Part shown: piece after piece, positions 21,953-31,577 of the stretch
How the letters are laid out: each line of letters opens with the position of its first letter
Position numbering within the stretch: position 1 is the first letter of the stretch
Assembly: GCA_030159075.1 (NCBI GenBank)
Contig: BROG01000043.1
Location: forward strand, 878,001 to 942,000
Length of the DNA: 64,000 nucleotides
Reading direction: 5' to 3'
Source of the DNA: Atrina japonica
Taxonomy: Eukaryota > Mollusca > Bivalvia > Pterioida > Pinnidae
The notes under the pieces: model-generated
Database searches by the model: none
What the model saw: the letters and a program-made list of their open reading frames with translations, nothing else
Told to the model about the DNA's origin: nothing
Translations under genes and position numbers: made by a program

Positions 21953-22880
21953 ATGATACATTTACGTAAGGCTATAAAAATGACGACGATGCAGCCGATA
22001 TGTGCGAAATATTCCAGTACAAAAATTATTTTATCGTCTTTCGGGGTCTACGTCTTGGAGACTAATCATTTTGACGTTTCGTTCGAGGACGTGTTCATAA
22101 AATACAACATCCCTGACATTTTCGGAGCAGGAGATGATAAAGTAAAAAAGTTGTTGAAGAGATAGTACCTTGACCCTATAACGTTTTGGAGAAACCAACT
22201 GAATTTCGCGATTTGGTGTGCAACGAGTGGCTGTGGAGTATCTATCAAGAAGACTATGGTTGGCGGTAACTTATCAAAATCTTTGTTTAAATTTCACATT
22301 AATTTTCAGATACGAAGAATTTTGAAGATGTCTTATCCATTGCCTAGCGACCCTGATTTTCATTTATATGATAACAACGTCGACAAATCAGCTTATAAAT
22401 GAATCTGTAGAGTTTGCAGTACCTCCAGAGACCGATTGGAAAATTAAGGGAACCATTTTCGGAATCTATAAAACAAAGGGGTCGTCTTTTATTTTGGACA
22501 AAGTGTTAGGTTAGTATACTTTGCCAGGTGCTGTAAGAATCGATGAATCGATAAGGACTTAGGTGTGGGCTATTCTAGGTGCTCAGGCTGAAACACGGTC
22601 TTCCATAGTAAGTGTTACCGCCACAGGGCTAGACGCTCAAGAACAATTTTAGTCCTGGTGGAAGACGCCATAAACAGGCCCGTGGATCTACAGACATAGA
22701 TCGTTATGAAAAAACATTAAATTTTGCAAAAAGCAAAGTAAACTTCGTCTTTTTTCAAGGTTTGTATATGGCACCTAGTAACATGATGTTGAAGATCGAG
22801 GACATATCGAGGACTATAATAAATCGTGACGCCCCCAACGACGCTAAAATTGGTCGTAATATTGAAATGAACCCTAAAAA
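21953..22880 (+). pseudogene. Large Polinton late gene of unknown function, broken
   Basis: The first part (21,953-22,165) is open, with a segment SFEDVFIKYNIPDIFGAGDD. After a stop the frame shows FWRNQLNFAIWCATSGCGVS, then TDWKIKGTIFGIYK, then AVRIDESIRT and WAILGAQAETRSSIVSV. Near 22,645-22,800 it has LVEDAINRPVDL and KSKVNFVFFQGLYMAPSNMM in shifted frames. The last block matches the relic gene at 44,430-44,730 (VEDAINRPVNL; KSKVDYVFFPGLYMAPSDM), which supports a real conserved protein. I recognise it as Polinton-linked in invertebrates but do not know its function. Confidence 0.55.
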
Positions 22881-22975
22881 AATTTAAGGCTGCGACAGAT
22901 ACTACAGCGACAGACACTACAGCGACAGATACTACAGCGACAGACACTACAGCGACAGACACTACGGTGACATAT
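22881..22975 (+). repeat. ACTACAGCGACAGAY tandem repeat
   Basis: About six copies of a 15-bp unit (gatactacagcgaca) in the tail of the preceding gene. The length keeps frame and would encode a Thr/Ala repeat, TTATDTTATD-like. Confidence 0.8.
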
Positions 22976-23096
22976 ACTATCATAGATGATAAATTAGATG
23001 TTGGAGGAGGTGAAACAGATCTTCCACCTGTTAAAAAGGATACAGATCCAGAAGATCAAAAGTCGGCCATCTTTTCAATAGCTTTAACGTCTTTTC

Positions 23097-23945
23097 CTAT
23101 CTTCGTTGAGTTTCGTTAGTAAAAACCCTACAATCATAATTCCAAGCACCCATAAATGTTCTCCCAACCATACAGCTGTTTTTCCTAAAGTTGATAGCAA
23201 CCACGACACAATGAACAATTTTTAACAGTTTACCAATCGCATCTAACTGTTTTTTCACCCGTTCTTTTAATCCTCCTTTGTCTGATGGTGGTAATGGTGG
23301 TGGTGAAGGAGCAGGCGGATTAACCATTGTTCAAGGTATTAACAGTTCCACCAAAAATGCGATAGTCATACCAATCGCGGTTAAGACGCTAAAAATCGTG
23401 ATACCCTCTTCTCTGAACAGAGTTGTTATTCGCTCTCGCAATGGAAGATGATCGTTCAATAAATTATGAAGGCTATATATTATGCGAGCGATATTTGATT
23501 TTAATTCCCCCTTCAGAACGTCAATGCTTTCGTTCACACCTATTAACTCATCTTTAGATTTTTCGTCGTTAGGATTATTTTTTATCTTTTCTTCTAATTT
23601 TACATGCTTAGCCTCTTGAGCTTGGTCCACGAATATTTGTTAACTCTTTATTGAGTCCTTATATTTCTCTCCTCGAACTTTCTGAGTTTAAATCACTCAT
23701 AGAATCAGACAACCTTTCAATTTCCTCATAAATTTCACTATGAGTTGTTTTAACATGAGTTTGGTTTAGTTTCACTAAGTCTTTCTTCTAATTCGTCAGC
23801 ATCATATAATACTTTGTTGATTTGTCCTAGGGAAAGTTCTTCTTTCACACCTAATGCTCTAGCAACAATAACACCATGTTTTTCTAAAGTGCTAGCCGCT
23901 AAAACTTTTGGTTTTTTTTTCACGCTTTAATTGATTCCATTTTCC
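23097..23945 (-). pseudogene. Polinton coiled-coil membrane protein, broken
   Basis: Minus-strand pieces 23,331-23,630 and 23,097-23,327, with a decayed N-terminus up to ~23,945 (RLSDSMSDLNSESSRREI visible near 23,680-23,720). Order: a long coiled coil, LPLRERITTLFREEGITI, a hydrophobic helix FSVLTAIGMTIAFLVELL, a Pro-rich hinge (PPAPSPPPLPPSDKGGL), then KKQLDAIGKLLK. This signature (LFREEGxTI..LTAIGM) is known to me from cnidarian and mollusc Polinton clusters. The relic at 44.8-45.3 kb has the same gene. It is likely a virion or membrane-anchored protein. Confidence 0.6.
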
Positions 23946-23984
23946 CCATTTCACCCACAAATCACCTCTAAGCGAAAAAAACTA

Positions 23985-24258
23985 CAAATTAGCTTTAATC
24001 CCAAATTTAGATCTATCTTCTGCCCATCTATCCCGTAACACGGCGGTTGCTTCTTCGGACGCTACATCACTTTTATCTAACCCTGGTGGTAGATCTTCTC
24101 CACCCCACCCTCCAGTTGGGGAGTTCTATCTCTTCTCCACCTTCCTCCACATCATCATCATCATCATCATCATCATTATCATCAACGTTAAACGAAGTTT
24201 CTGGCACATCCTCGTCGTCGTCGCCATTATCATATGTATTTAATTCGAAATCTGTCAT
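23985..24258 (-). pseudogene. Acidic Polinton protein
   Basis: Starts MTDFELNTYDNGDDDEDVPE at 24,258. It continues with a long Asp run (DDNDDDDDDDDVEEG) and ELPNWRVGW. A break near 24,110 separates it from a C-terminus with GEDLPPGLDKSDVASEEATA and KFGIKANL before a stop near 23,985. The Ser-rich frame on the plus strand is its antisense. Function unknown. Confidence 0.5.
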
Positions 24259-24357
24259 TTTTTCGACTTTAAAAAAATATTTATCTATCAATAAAAAAAT
24301 ATAAACATTTACGGAAACAAACTCGATCTGGACCGTCGTTTGAGGGACCCACACAGT

Positions 24358-25082
24358 ATGAAAGGAATTCGACAATGCGTCGTAATTTCCCACAATCCAT
24401 CCGCGATCTCGGAAAACGAAACCTTAACCGTCAGATTCCCAAATCTGGGAGAAAATGACGTGATCGTCCCTGGAACCAAAAAATAGCCTTTTCTATCGAT
24501 GCAACCGCCGATGGGGGAGATATCTCGAGGGTTAGTGTTTTTAATAATCTCGGGCGAAATATCGTAAAGAAGCTAGAGGTGAAAATGAATGGTAATACTA
24601 TTTTATTCATCGACGACGCTGATAAGTGGCTTGTTTATAAAGACCTGTGGCTTCCCAAGTCTGAACGACGAAACATGATATACAAAGGGATTCAAACTCC
24701 AGCCATGAATAACTAAAGAACTCGACCCATTCCTACTAAACTTACTCGTTATTATACTGAAACAAACAAAATAGCAATTGCCTTTGGAAATCTATACTGC
24801 ATACCTCTAGATTTCGAGTTGTTGGAAACGCACGAACCCTACAACCAACCGGGGCTGAAGGATTGATTAGAACATATGATCAATTTTAATGATTTTAAAA
24901 AGGTTGTGACTACGACCGAGGATGACAAAAATGTGAGTTACACCATTAACAACATCTGTCTTGAATTCGATAACGTGACAGATCCTACGTTGCCAAGAAG
25001 TATAAGACAGAGAGACGGGTCGAAAATTACAAAATGTATCAGAAGGTATTTCAGTCCGAATCGAAAGAGAAGAGGAATCTGA
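24358..25082 (+). pseudogene. Major capsid-type protein of the outer Polinton, broken and truncated
   Basis: From the ATG at 24,358, motifs run in order: FPNLGENDVIVPGTKK, then NNLGRNIVKKLEVKMNG, DLWLPKSERRNMIYKGI, IAIAFGNLYCIPLDFELLE, INFNDFKKVV, and SYTINNICLEFDNV. Single-base breaks occur in the A-run near 24,480 and near 24,710 and 24,865. The family is a beta-rich capsid-type protein that I know from cnidarian Polinton clusters; capsid role is inferred. The relic copy at 45.4-46.5 kb carries a further C-terminal half that is absent here, so this copy lost roughly 200 codons. Confidence 0.6.
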
Positions 25083-25400
25083 TACAGATCCTTTAGACGC
25101 ATATAACTACATTGTAAAGAATGCAGAGATAAATCTTCTAGATGGTCGATTCGCGTCAGATATATCTTAAAGCCTTAATGAACGAACGTTTGAGAAAAGA
25201 GGGTCACTCGATTTACACGGAAAAGGAGGTGGACGACGCAATGAGACTATTCAAACATGACGGGCGACAAAATGCCCCCAGAGCCGCGACTGAGTGATTA
25301 TTACCAACCCTCAGAAAAACAAAAGAACAGCGAGTTCATTTTCGTCGCCTTGGGTACAGCCTTGGTGTATTACGGTGCAATGAAAATAAAAGGTTAATTT
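25083..25400 (+). pseudogene. Two small Polinton ORFs, broken
   Basis: After the capsid gene come pieces reading DPLDAYNYIVKNAEINLL, then MNERLRKEGHSIYTEKEVDD with RLFKHDGRQNAP, then a short membrane segment, NSEFIFVALGTALVYYGAMK, ending near 25,396. The last is a typical short single-pass hydrophobic C-terminus. They could be one gene of about 100 codons with breaks. Function unknown. Confidence 0.4.
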
Positions 25401-25429
25401 AAAAAAATGGAAAGAAAAATGTAGCGAAA

Positions 25430-26252
25430 ATGGATCAAATCTATTTCAGCCTCCAAGGTTATTGAAAAAGGAAGCCATAAAAAAGTTGGCTAAACCCGCG
25501 GATGCCACAGAGCGACTGGCAGATTTATTTACCAGCTCCTAAGAAAATCGTGAGGCCAAAGTTCGAATTGATCGAAAAGAACGCAACACATCAGGTGGGT
25601 TTACTCTTCTTACATCATGATGAAGTCGGAAAATTTATAAATACGTGTTGACCGTGGTAGATGTTGGAAGTCGATACAAAGAAGCGGAACCTGTAACGTC
25701 CAAAAACTCTTAAGTAGTAGCCACCACCTTCGAAAAGATTTACGCTCGTCACCTAAAATTTCCGAAACTCTTACACGTAGATCCCGGTCGCGAATTCATG
25801 GGTGACGTATCTCAATTAACGTCTAAACATAAAACGAGTAAGAGGTAGAGTCAACATTCATCGAGATCAGGCCATCGTCGAAAAATTCAGACGCTTCAGT
25901 TATCAATACGATAAGGAGATGACCAAACGTTCCGACGATCCGAACAAAGAATAGGTGCAACGTTTGCCGGAGGTTGTGAAAGCGATTAACGCTGAAACCT
26001 CGAAACCCGCGAAAAGATGAACCCTTTAACAAGACACAACCGTTCATCAACCCCTTCTCTAAAGTCAGATATTTATATCTACCCGGTGAATTTGAAGCCG
26101 GTAGAAAAAGAGCCACCGATCCAATATGGAGCATCGATAAACACGAAATCAGTCGACATTTTAGAATGCAGGGTATTGACGTGTTTTATTTAAAACCACC
26201 GGCACCCCAGAGAAATTTCGTGAGAGAAGAATTGTTGGTCGTCGACCCTTAA
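25430..26252 (+). pseudogene. Polinton integrase (outer), broken
   Basis: A retroviral-type DDE integrase. Near 25,645 is LTVVDVGSRYKEAEPV (first Asp); near 25,775 FPKLLHVDPGREFMGDV (second Asp). Near 25,855 VNIHRDQAIVEKFRR supplies the Glu. The C-terminal part shows VRYLYLPGEFEAGRKRATDP, IWSIDKHEISRHF and FVREELLVVDP, the fold that ends most Polinton integrases. Stops at about 25,545 and 25,713 plus frame breaks inactivate it. It would carry out the 6-bp staggered insertion that left the taacca duplication. It is clearly different from the inner-element integrase at 35-36 kb. Confidence 0.85.
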
Positions 26253-26311
26253 ACCTGGAATATTAAATCACATGAAAGCGATTTAATATCGATTTAAAAT
26301 CCAAGAGAGAT

Positions 26312-28530
26312 TTAATATCCATACAGATGGGTTTCATAATCATCTAATAAAACTCTTTTATCATGAGATAGCGTAAGATATTTTTCCTGGTATTTATTAA
26401 CGATCTGTTTAGTTTTAGGATCTCTAGTGAGTGCATTTTCTTTTACGGTTGTAATTATTTTAGGTTTTCCTAAGATAAGTTCTGTTATCAACGTCCAGTT
26501 GATAAATTGAGTTTTCATAATTTAGATTCATACCTTTAACTTTGCCCACTTTGTTTTGTAAACTTGCGATTTAGGACCATTACCAGCCCAATACGTTATC
26601 CACTTGTCTTCGTCCAATTCGTTCGACATGTCACCCAAACTATCGCCGGTCTCTATTACGACATATCCAGGTCGATCGACGTACCATACACTATCGGTGT
26701 CAAATCCCACCACTTGGTCACCAAATTTGTCCAAAACATCGAAAAGCATCAAACGTGCGTGAGCCGTCGTAAACGCGGCTATAAAAATATTGGTGTCTAC
26801 TTTGGTCTACGAATCGGTCTTTCAGATCGTAATCCATTTGCACCATGTCTTTGTTTATAAACTGTATGTTGAGATGCCTGAACTTCGATTAAATTGTACC
26901 CTGCTTTTCTTATTTTCATATTTTTAATTTCTGGTTTTTTCTGAGTGTAAACATATCTATTTGATTCTTAGTGTTAATGTTGTTGGAAGTAAAACACGCT
27001 GTGCAACCGTGCCAAAACAACCTTGAAATTCGTAAACCGTTTTTGTTTCCTCGCAATAACCGTCAACTTTAACCTCGATGTAGAATTCACCACAATTTAA
27101 AGCGTGTTGAAGTTTTACACCATCTTTCTTTGCCATGGTTTCCAACCATGAGATGGAGATCTGACTATACGTTTCCGAAGAGATTGCATCTTTATGTATG
27201 GCTATAGTGTCGTATGGCATGTAATTACTTCTATAAATAGCCATACACACGCACGCGATAGTGATGTATTGTAGAGGATCTATGTTCTCTAACTCTAGGA
27301 AATCTTCTCGAAATGTTAACATGCTCCGTTGTAATATATCTACATCTGACGTGCAATATTCGATAAGTTCTTTGTCAAAATCAAACTCTTTCTTCGTACT
27401 ATACTATTCTAAAAACTCTTTTCAATCTTTAGCACTCATATAATCGTAGCCGTAATGTTTTTACTAGGTAAAGGTCCTATATAACCTTTATTACAAGGTT
27501 TATTAAAAAAGTGGGGGAAATACCCCTTCTTGAGTTCTTTTAACCCAAACGTTTTAGGGAAATCCGCCAGACGGCAATTTACAAAACTGAAGTAGTCTAT
27601 AAACTTTATTTTTCTATTGACTTCCATGTACATGATTTTGGAACCGTTATAGATAACACGCGGTCTAATAATTTTTCTATGAAGTAGCGTAGTAAAAATT
27701 GAGCATCGTACGCCTTTGCGTTATGAGCTATAAAGATACCTTTTTGGTATCGAGGACAAACCTTCAAAAATCATCCAAGGTGGGAAATTCCTGTCGGCTA
27801 CCATCAAAATCCTAGCAAATCAATAAATTAGGTATATGTATCCATGTGTCTTGAGTTGCCTCGATATCGTAAAAAAGTATTTGTTTGTTCTGTCTTACAA
27901 TCATAAAACTTGTATTTTGAATCCTTGGCACATTTATTTTTGCATTTACCACCTTTAGTGGGTTTGTAAATCATATAACATTGGTGAGTTATCATATCAC
28001 AATATTCAAGACAATTACTGCGTTTAGAAAATCCACAAATATGCTTTTGCTTCTCATCATGTAAACTTCGTGAAGTTTTAAAGCTTCTTTTTCCTGTAGT
28101 TTCATAGATGCATTGAAACCGTGTTTAATCTGACTTTTCGACCATTTTTCTTTGTTCATGTTAGCCATCATCGTCACAATCGCACGAGCCAAACACATAC
28201 TATCTTTATGTTTTATCGTTGTGATGCTTTTTCTCGTTTTTTAATTATCTTTGGTCACAGGTTGTTAAGGTCGTCCTGCACCTTTTGGCATTATAGTCCA
28301 ATGTGTACTTCATTTACAGGAGCCTTTTTATATTTTATAAATTGGGCTATTTCCAGGAGAATCATCAGAAATAGTCATATAGCATGTGCTATACGGTTTA
28401 TGCCACTTCTTATGGTCGACAATAATACGTATTTTATCACCTCTTTGTAGAGCTCTGTTTGTTATCACCTCTGTTATAAGATTCATCAATATATCTTCTA
28501 AATCAATAGGAAAAATTAGTGCACTATATA
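26312..28530 (-). pseudogene. Protein-primed DNA polymerase B of the outer Polinton, broken
   Basis: Open pieces at 27,992-28,198 and 28,200-28,450 (N-terminal region, RGDKIRIIVDHKKWHKP and MCLARAIVTMMANMNK), then 27,860 ILFYDIEATQDTW (exonuclease I), 27,720 IFIAHNAKAYDAQFLL (exonuclease II), 27,436-27,633, 26,957-27,322 (IDPLQYITIACVCMAIY) and 26,528-26,752 with motif C VVGFDTDSVWYV. The C-terminus ends at 26,312. Motifs occur in the right order for the pPolB family of Polintons, which copies the element using a terminal protein primer. Many stops and shifts, but the catalytic DTDS is intact. It lies convergent with the integrase gene. Confidence 0.88.
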
Positions 28531-28673
28531 AGTATCAATAAAAGTTGTAAATTTTTTTGGCCATCAATCAAGATAAATTCGTAGGGAAGCGATTCCTCTT
28601 CCTCTTTCTTTCTCCTCTTCCCCCCCTCTCTCTCAATTCCTCTTTAACGTAAGGGCCTATAATTAATTCATCT

Positions 28674-29173
28674 TTATTGCATATTTTTAATTTTCTTTTC
28701 TATTTTCTTTTTTCCAACACCTGTCCACTTTGAAAAATCTAAGAAATTTTTATTTATTAAAACGTCAATATCTGTTTTCTTCTTCTTTGACCAATCAAAC
28801 GTGGGTATACCTTTCGCTCCTACTAAATTTAGTAATTCACCTTTTCGTTTGTTAGAATAACCTTTAAAACCTCTTTGTTTAGCGAAGTTTTTAATTCTTT
28901 GACGGTTATTCTTTGTGAACCGTTATCTTTCCCGCCTACTAAATTTAGTAATTCACCTTTTCGTTTGTTAGAATAACCTTTAAAACCTCTTTGTTTAGCG
29001 AGGTTTTTAATTCTTTTACGGTTATTCTTTGTGAACCGTTATCTTTCCTGCCTACTAAATTTAGTAATTCACCTCTTCGTTTGTTAGAACAACCTTTTAA
29101 ACTTCTTTGTTTAGCAAGTTTTTTTTTAAAATTCTTTTACAGTTAATCTTTGTGAACCGTTATCGTTTAACAT
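28674..29173 (-). pseudogene. SAP-like repeat protein with TIR-derived N-terminus
   Basis: From an ATG at 29,173 (MLNDNGSQRLTVKEF), three tandem units of 116-121 bp follow. Each encodes NGSQRITVKELK, an AKQRGFKGYSNKRKGELLNL block and VGGKD, but with one-base shifts at the lysine run between halves. The pattern TVKELK..AK.RG.KGYS..RK.ELL is that of a SAP motif, a short DNA-binding helix-turn-helix. After the third unit comes AKGIPTFDWSKKKKTDIDVL and a C-terminus with FLDFSKWTGVGKKKIEKKI. It shares its first ~13 codons and upstream region with the F-box gene at the other end of the element. Confidence 0.6.
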
Positions 29174-29270
29174 TTTTTCATAATACCGCTTTTTATATAC
29201 AGATATTTTTTCTTTAAGTAATTTTTTTTATTTTAGACTAAAGTATCCCCAAAATTTTTAAAGCATCCCT

Positions 29271-29331
29271 CTATGACAAACGAGACGATTTCAATTTCCA
29301 TATCACAAACTTCCCGTTTCTAAGTAGTAAT
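29271..29331 (+). pseudogene. Reverse transcriptase retroelement, 5' piece (copy 2)
   Basis: 61 bp read in frame as YDKRDDFNFHITNFPFLSSN, exactly the conserved C-terminal region of the retroelement family seen at 53.7 kb. It abuts TIR sequence of the outer Polinton on its left (..aaagcatccctc). On its right it is cut by the inner Polinton at SSN; the next codons resume at 41,256. Confidence 0.9.
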
Positions 29332-29914
29332 AGTAGTAATAGGCAGCTCCATAGCGGGCCATTTGAATTTAACCGCCACTGATGACGTCATCAGAATGCT
29401 GGCTTCTGATTGGTCAATTCAAATGGCCCGCTATGGAGCCGCCTGTGACGTCATAACCGGAAGTGCGTCATACCGGAAGTGAGGTCATACCAGAAGTTCG
29501 TCATACCGGAAGTGAGGTCATGTTGTCATGGCAATAAGGCGCAAGAGCCAATCGTTGAGCTCGGAGGCGTGTCTATGAGCGGAAGTGGAAGGTTGTGGGG
29601 GCGGCCATCTTGGTTAAGGAGCCAATGAGAGCCTTCGTTACAAGAGGTTGGGGTCACGAGAGGTCACGTGAATTCCCGAGAAGTCAACGGTAAGAGAGAG
29701 AAGTTGGGTTTTTCCAGTTTTGAGCTGAGAGTGAATCTATTTTTAGAACCGAAACTTTGGGTTTTTCCAGGTTTGTGAAACCCGTAGTTGGTGGCGCCAC
29801 CGTCGGTGAAACTAGTAGTTGGTGGCGCCACCGTCGGTGAGAGTGCACAAGTGCGCATGCGCGAGAAGCGGTAGGCCGAGCTCGACTCAAGCTTGTACTA
29901 AGACTTGTAGAGTA
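29332..29914 (+). repeat. Inner element left TIR with terminal palindrome
   Basis: Inverted copy of 40,673-41,255. It holds a 28-bp inverted repeat (29,342-29,369 against 29,416-29,443, one mismatch). The loop carries a second palindrome, CTGATGACGTCATCAG (29,379-29,394). Beyond it lie several CCGGAAGTG words (29,458-29,513), CCAAT-type words (29,412, 29,548, 29,620), gggggcggccatcttgg (29,597-29,613) and a tandem GGTGGCGCCACC pair (29,789-29,835). The left copy carries some changes against the right (for example gaggtcat for gatgtcat). Confidence 0.9.
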
Positions 29915-30737
29915 AATGTATAGTGATGGGTCTTTAAGGTCTAGAGTGAATGAACATTGATTAGATGATTGGGGTATTTCCCTGATAATATAATTAAGTG
30001 ATAAGTAATGAAAACCTTATTCACGTTGCTAGTTACCTAATTTTTTTCTGAGATATTGTTTGTACATGTTTCATACGCTAAACACTAAGCCTATGTAATA
30101 AAAATTCAAACACTCACCCTATGCTGATAGTGGTTTTCTGACGATGTTGACTCTTCGAGCTTTGGATCGCAAATGAGCTCTCAGAGGTCTAACTGAACCT
30201 ATACTCTAGTCATGTGACTTTTTTTTTTTTTTTTTTGAGATAATTCTATTTTTAGTGCATGGAAAATAATCTAGCCCTATCTAATAAAAAATTAATACTC
30301 ACCCTATGCTAAAAGTAGTGGATTTTTCTTATGATGTTAACACCTCGAGCTTCGGATCTCAAATGAGTTTTCACAGGCTGAACTGAACCTCTCTCTAGTC
30401 ACATGACTTACTATATTTAGACTTTTATCTAATGAAGTGAATACATCATAACAAAAACATCTCATAGAGTTTGTGATACTACTACTCTTTCTCATAGTTT
30501 CTCAATGGTGTTTTACACCACATAATTCTTGTACCTTTGTGTCTACCGTGTACTAGTACTATGCTTACACTATAGGTGCAACCCTTATACCCAGATAAAA
30601 TACATAAACAAAAATAATTTTGTTTTAATGTTTTAATTTTCCCCATGAAAAAGAAATCAAACTGTATTTTCGCAGAGGGTTAGGGGCTTATCCCTCTGGA
30701 AAATGTACAATAATTGAATGAACAAATTAAACAATTC
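29915..30737. other. Subterminal region of inner element, repeated module
   Basis: Contains two diverged copies (about 30,108-30,215 and 30,295-30,410) of a module inverted with respect to 39,835-39,990. Each reads on the minus strand as SVRPLRAHLRSKARRVNIVR-like and ends before a stop and GGTGAGTR. A T-run sits at 30,217-30,236. A hairpin CAGAGGG..CCCTCTG lies at 30,674-30,699, about 40 bases past the stop of the next minus-strand ORF. Confidence 0.55.
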
Positions 30738-31214
30738 TTAAACTGTCACTTCATTATGGAGACGGGGTGCCAGTTGCATCAAACGATACACCGTATCCCA
30801 AAGTCGGTTTCGGTCTGTTTCTTTGCGCCATTGAGTAGCTCTCCAATCTGGACAGTAGAATTTCTGTTTGTAGACGTCTCTAAATGCTTTAGGAATACTG
30901 GATTGCTCTAAACTTTCTTCAAATTTTTCCAAAATGTTCATTTCGTTCACTGTGTCTAGAGCCTCGTCAAAGTAGTGAAACATCATTGTGCCGTCATCAT
31001 ACATCATCAGGCAGGAATGTTGCTTTTGACTCGGATGATCAATCTCACAGCCGTAACATTGAGTGTTGGCTACTTCGTACATCTTGTTTAATATGGCTTC
31101 TGCGTACACCATGTGCCATTGACTATCAATGGATTGACTGTAGCTCTCTGCTCCATGTTGTAGTTGATGTTGACGAAAATAACTAGTGTAGTGGGTCCAC
31201 AAGCAAAAATTCAT
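30738..31214 (-). CDS. Conserved Cys/His protein of Polinton-type elements
   Basis: An intact 158-codon ORF. The central motif CYGCEIDHPSQKQHSC gives C-x2-C..H..H-x-C and looks zinc-binding. N-terminal TSYFRQHQLQ and C-terminal WRATQWRKETDRNRLWDTVY regions are helical. I recognise the C-x2-C-x2-DHPSQ..H..CL pattern from hypothetical proteins near Polinton genes in invertebrates, but no function is known to me. It is the last gene of the minus-strand cluster. The stop at 30,738 is followed by a stem-loop. Confidence 0.6.
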   Translation of the reverse strand: MNFCLWTHYTSYFRQHQLQHGAESYSQSIDSQWHMVYAEAILNKMYEVANTQCYGCEIDHPSQKQHSCLMMYDDGTMMFHYFDEALDTVNEMNILEKFEESLEQSSIPKAFRDVYKQKFYCPDWRATQWRKETDRNRLWDTVYRLMQLAPRLHNEVTV

Positions 31215-31286
31215 CTGGTCCGTTTCAAGTCTGAACTGCAGTTTTAATAGCTGAGTGAATCACGTGACATCCCATCTAATGTATTT

Positions 31287-31577
31287 TTAGTTGCTTGTAC
31301 ACAATTGTCTCTCGATCATGTCACGGGTTATACCGTAGATCTCCCAATAGATAGGGTTTTGACGTAATGCACTTACATCTTCTGTAAAGGTTTCTAATAC
31401 GCATAAGCGGTCTGTCGTAAAAATCTCATCATCAAACATAAGATACACAATCCCTATAAAATGTGCAGGTGTTTTCACACCACGTACATAAGTATTCCAA
31501 TCAGGAGTACATCGTATCTGATGTTTCATTCTTCTGCGTAATAGAGAACAGCAGATCATCCATACAGTTGCAATCAT
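31287..31577 (-). CDS. Unknown small protein
   Basis: 96 codons, starting MIATVWMICCSLLRRRMKHQ, a short hydrophobic start followed by basic residues (possible membrane anchor or signal). Then TPAHFIGIVYLMFDDEIFTT and a charged C-terminus. It lies just upstream of the Cys/His gene with a 72-base gap. No family recognised. Confidence 0.4.
   Translation of the reverse strand: MIATVWMICCSLLRRRMKHQIRCTPDWNTYVRGVKTPAHFIGIVYLMFDDEIFTTDRLCVLETFTEDVSALRQNPIYWEIYGITRDMIERQLCTSN

Noticed and set aside
24047..24304. Ser-rich plus-strand ORF
   Set aside because: Antisense of the Asp run in the acidic minus-strand gene.
29664..29890. Two overlapping ORFs in the inner TIR (and 40,738-40,923)
   Set aside because: Arise from the GGTGGCGCCACC tandem unit; mutually overlapping, no start context, and not conserved beyond TIR identity.
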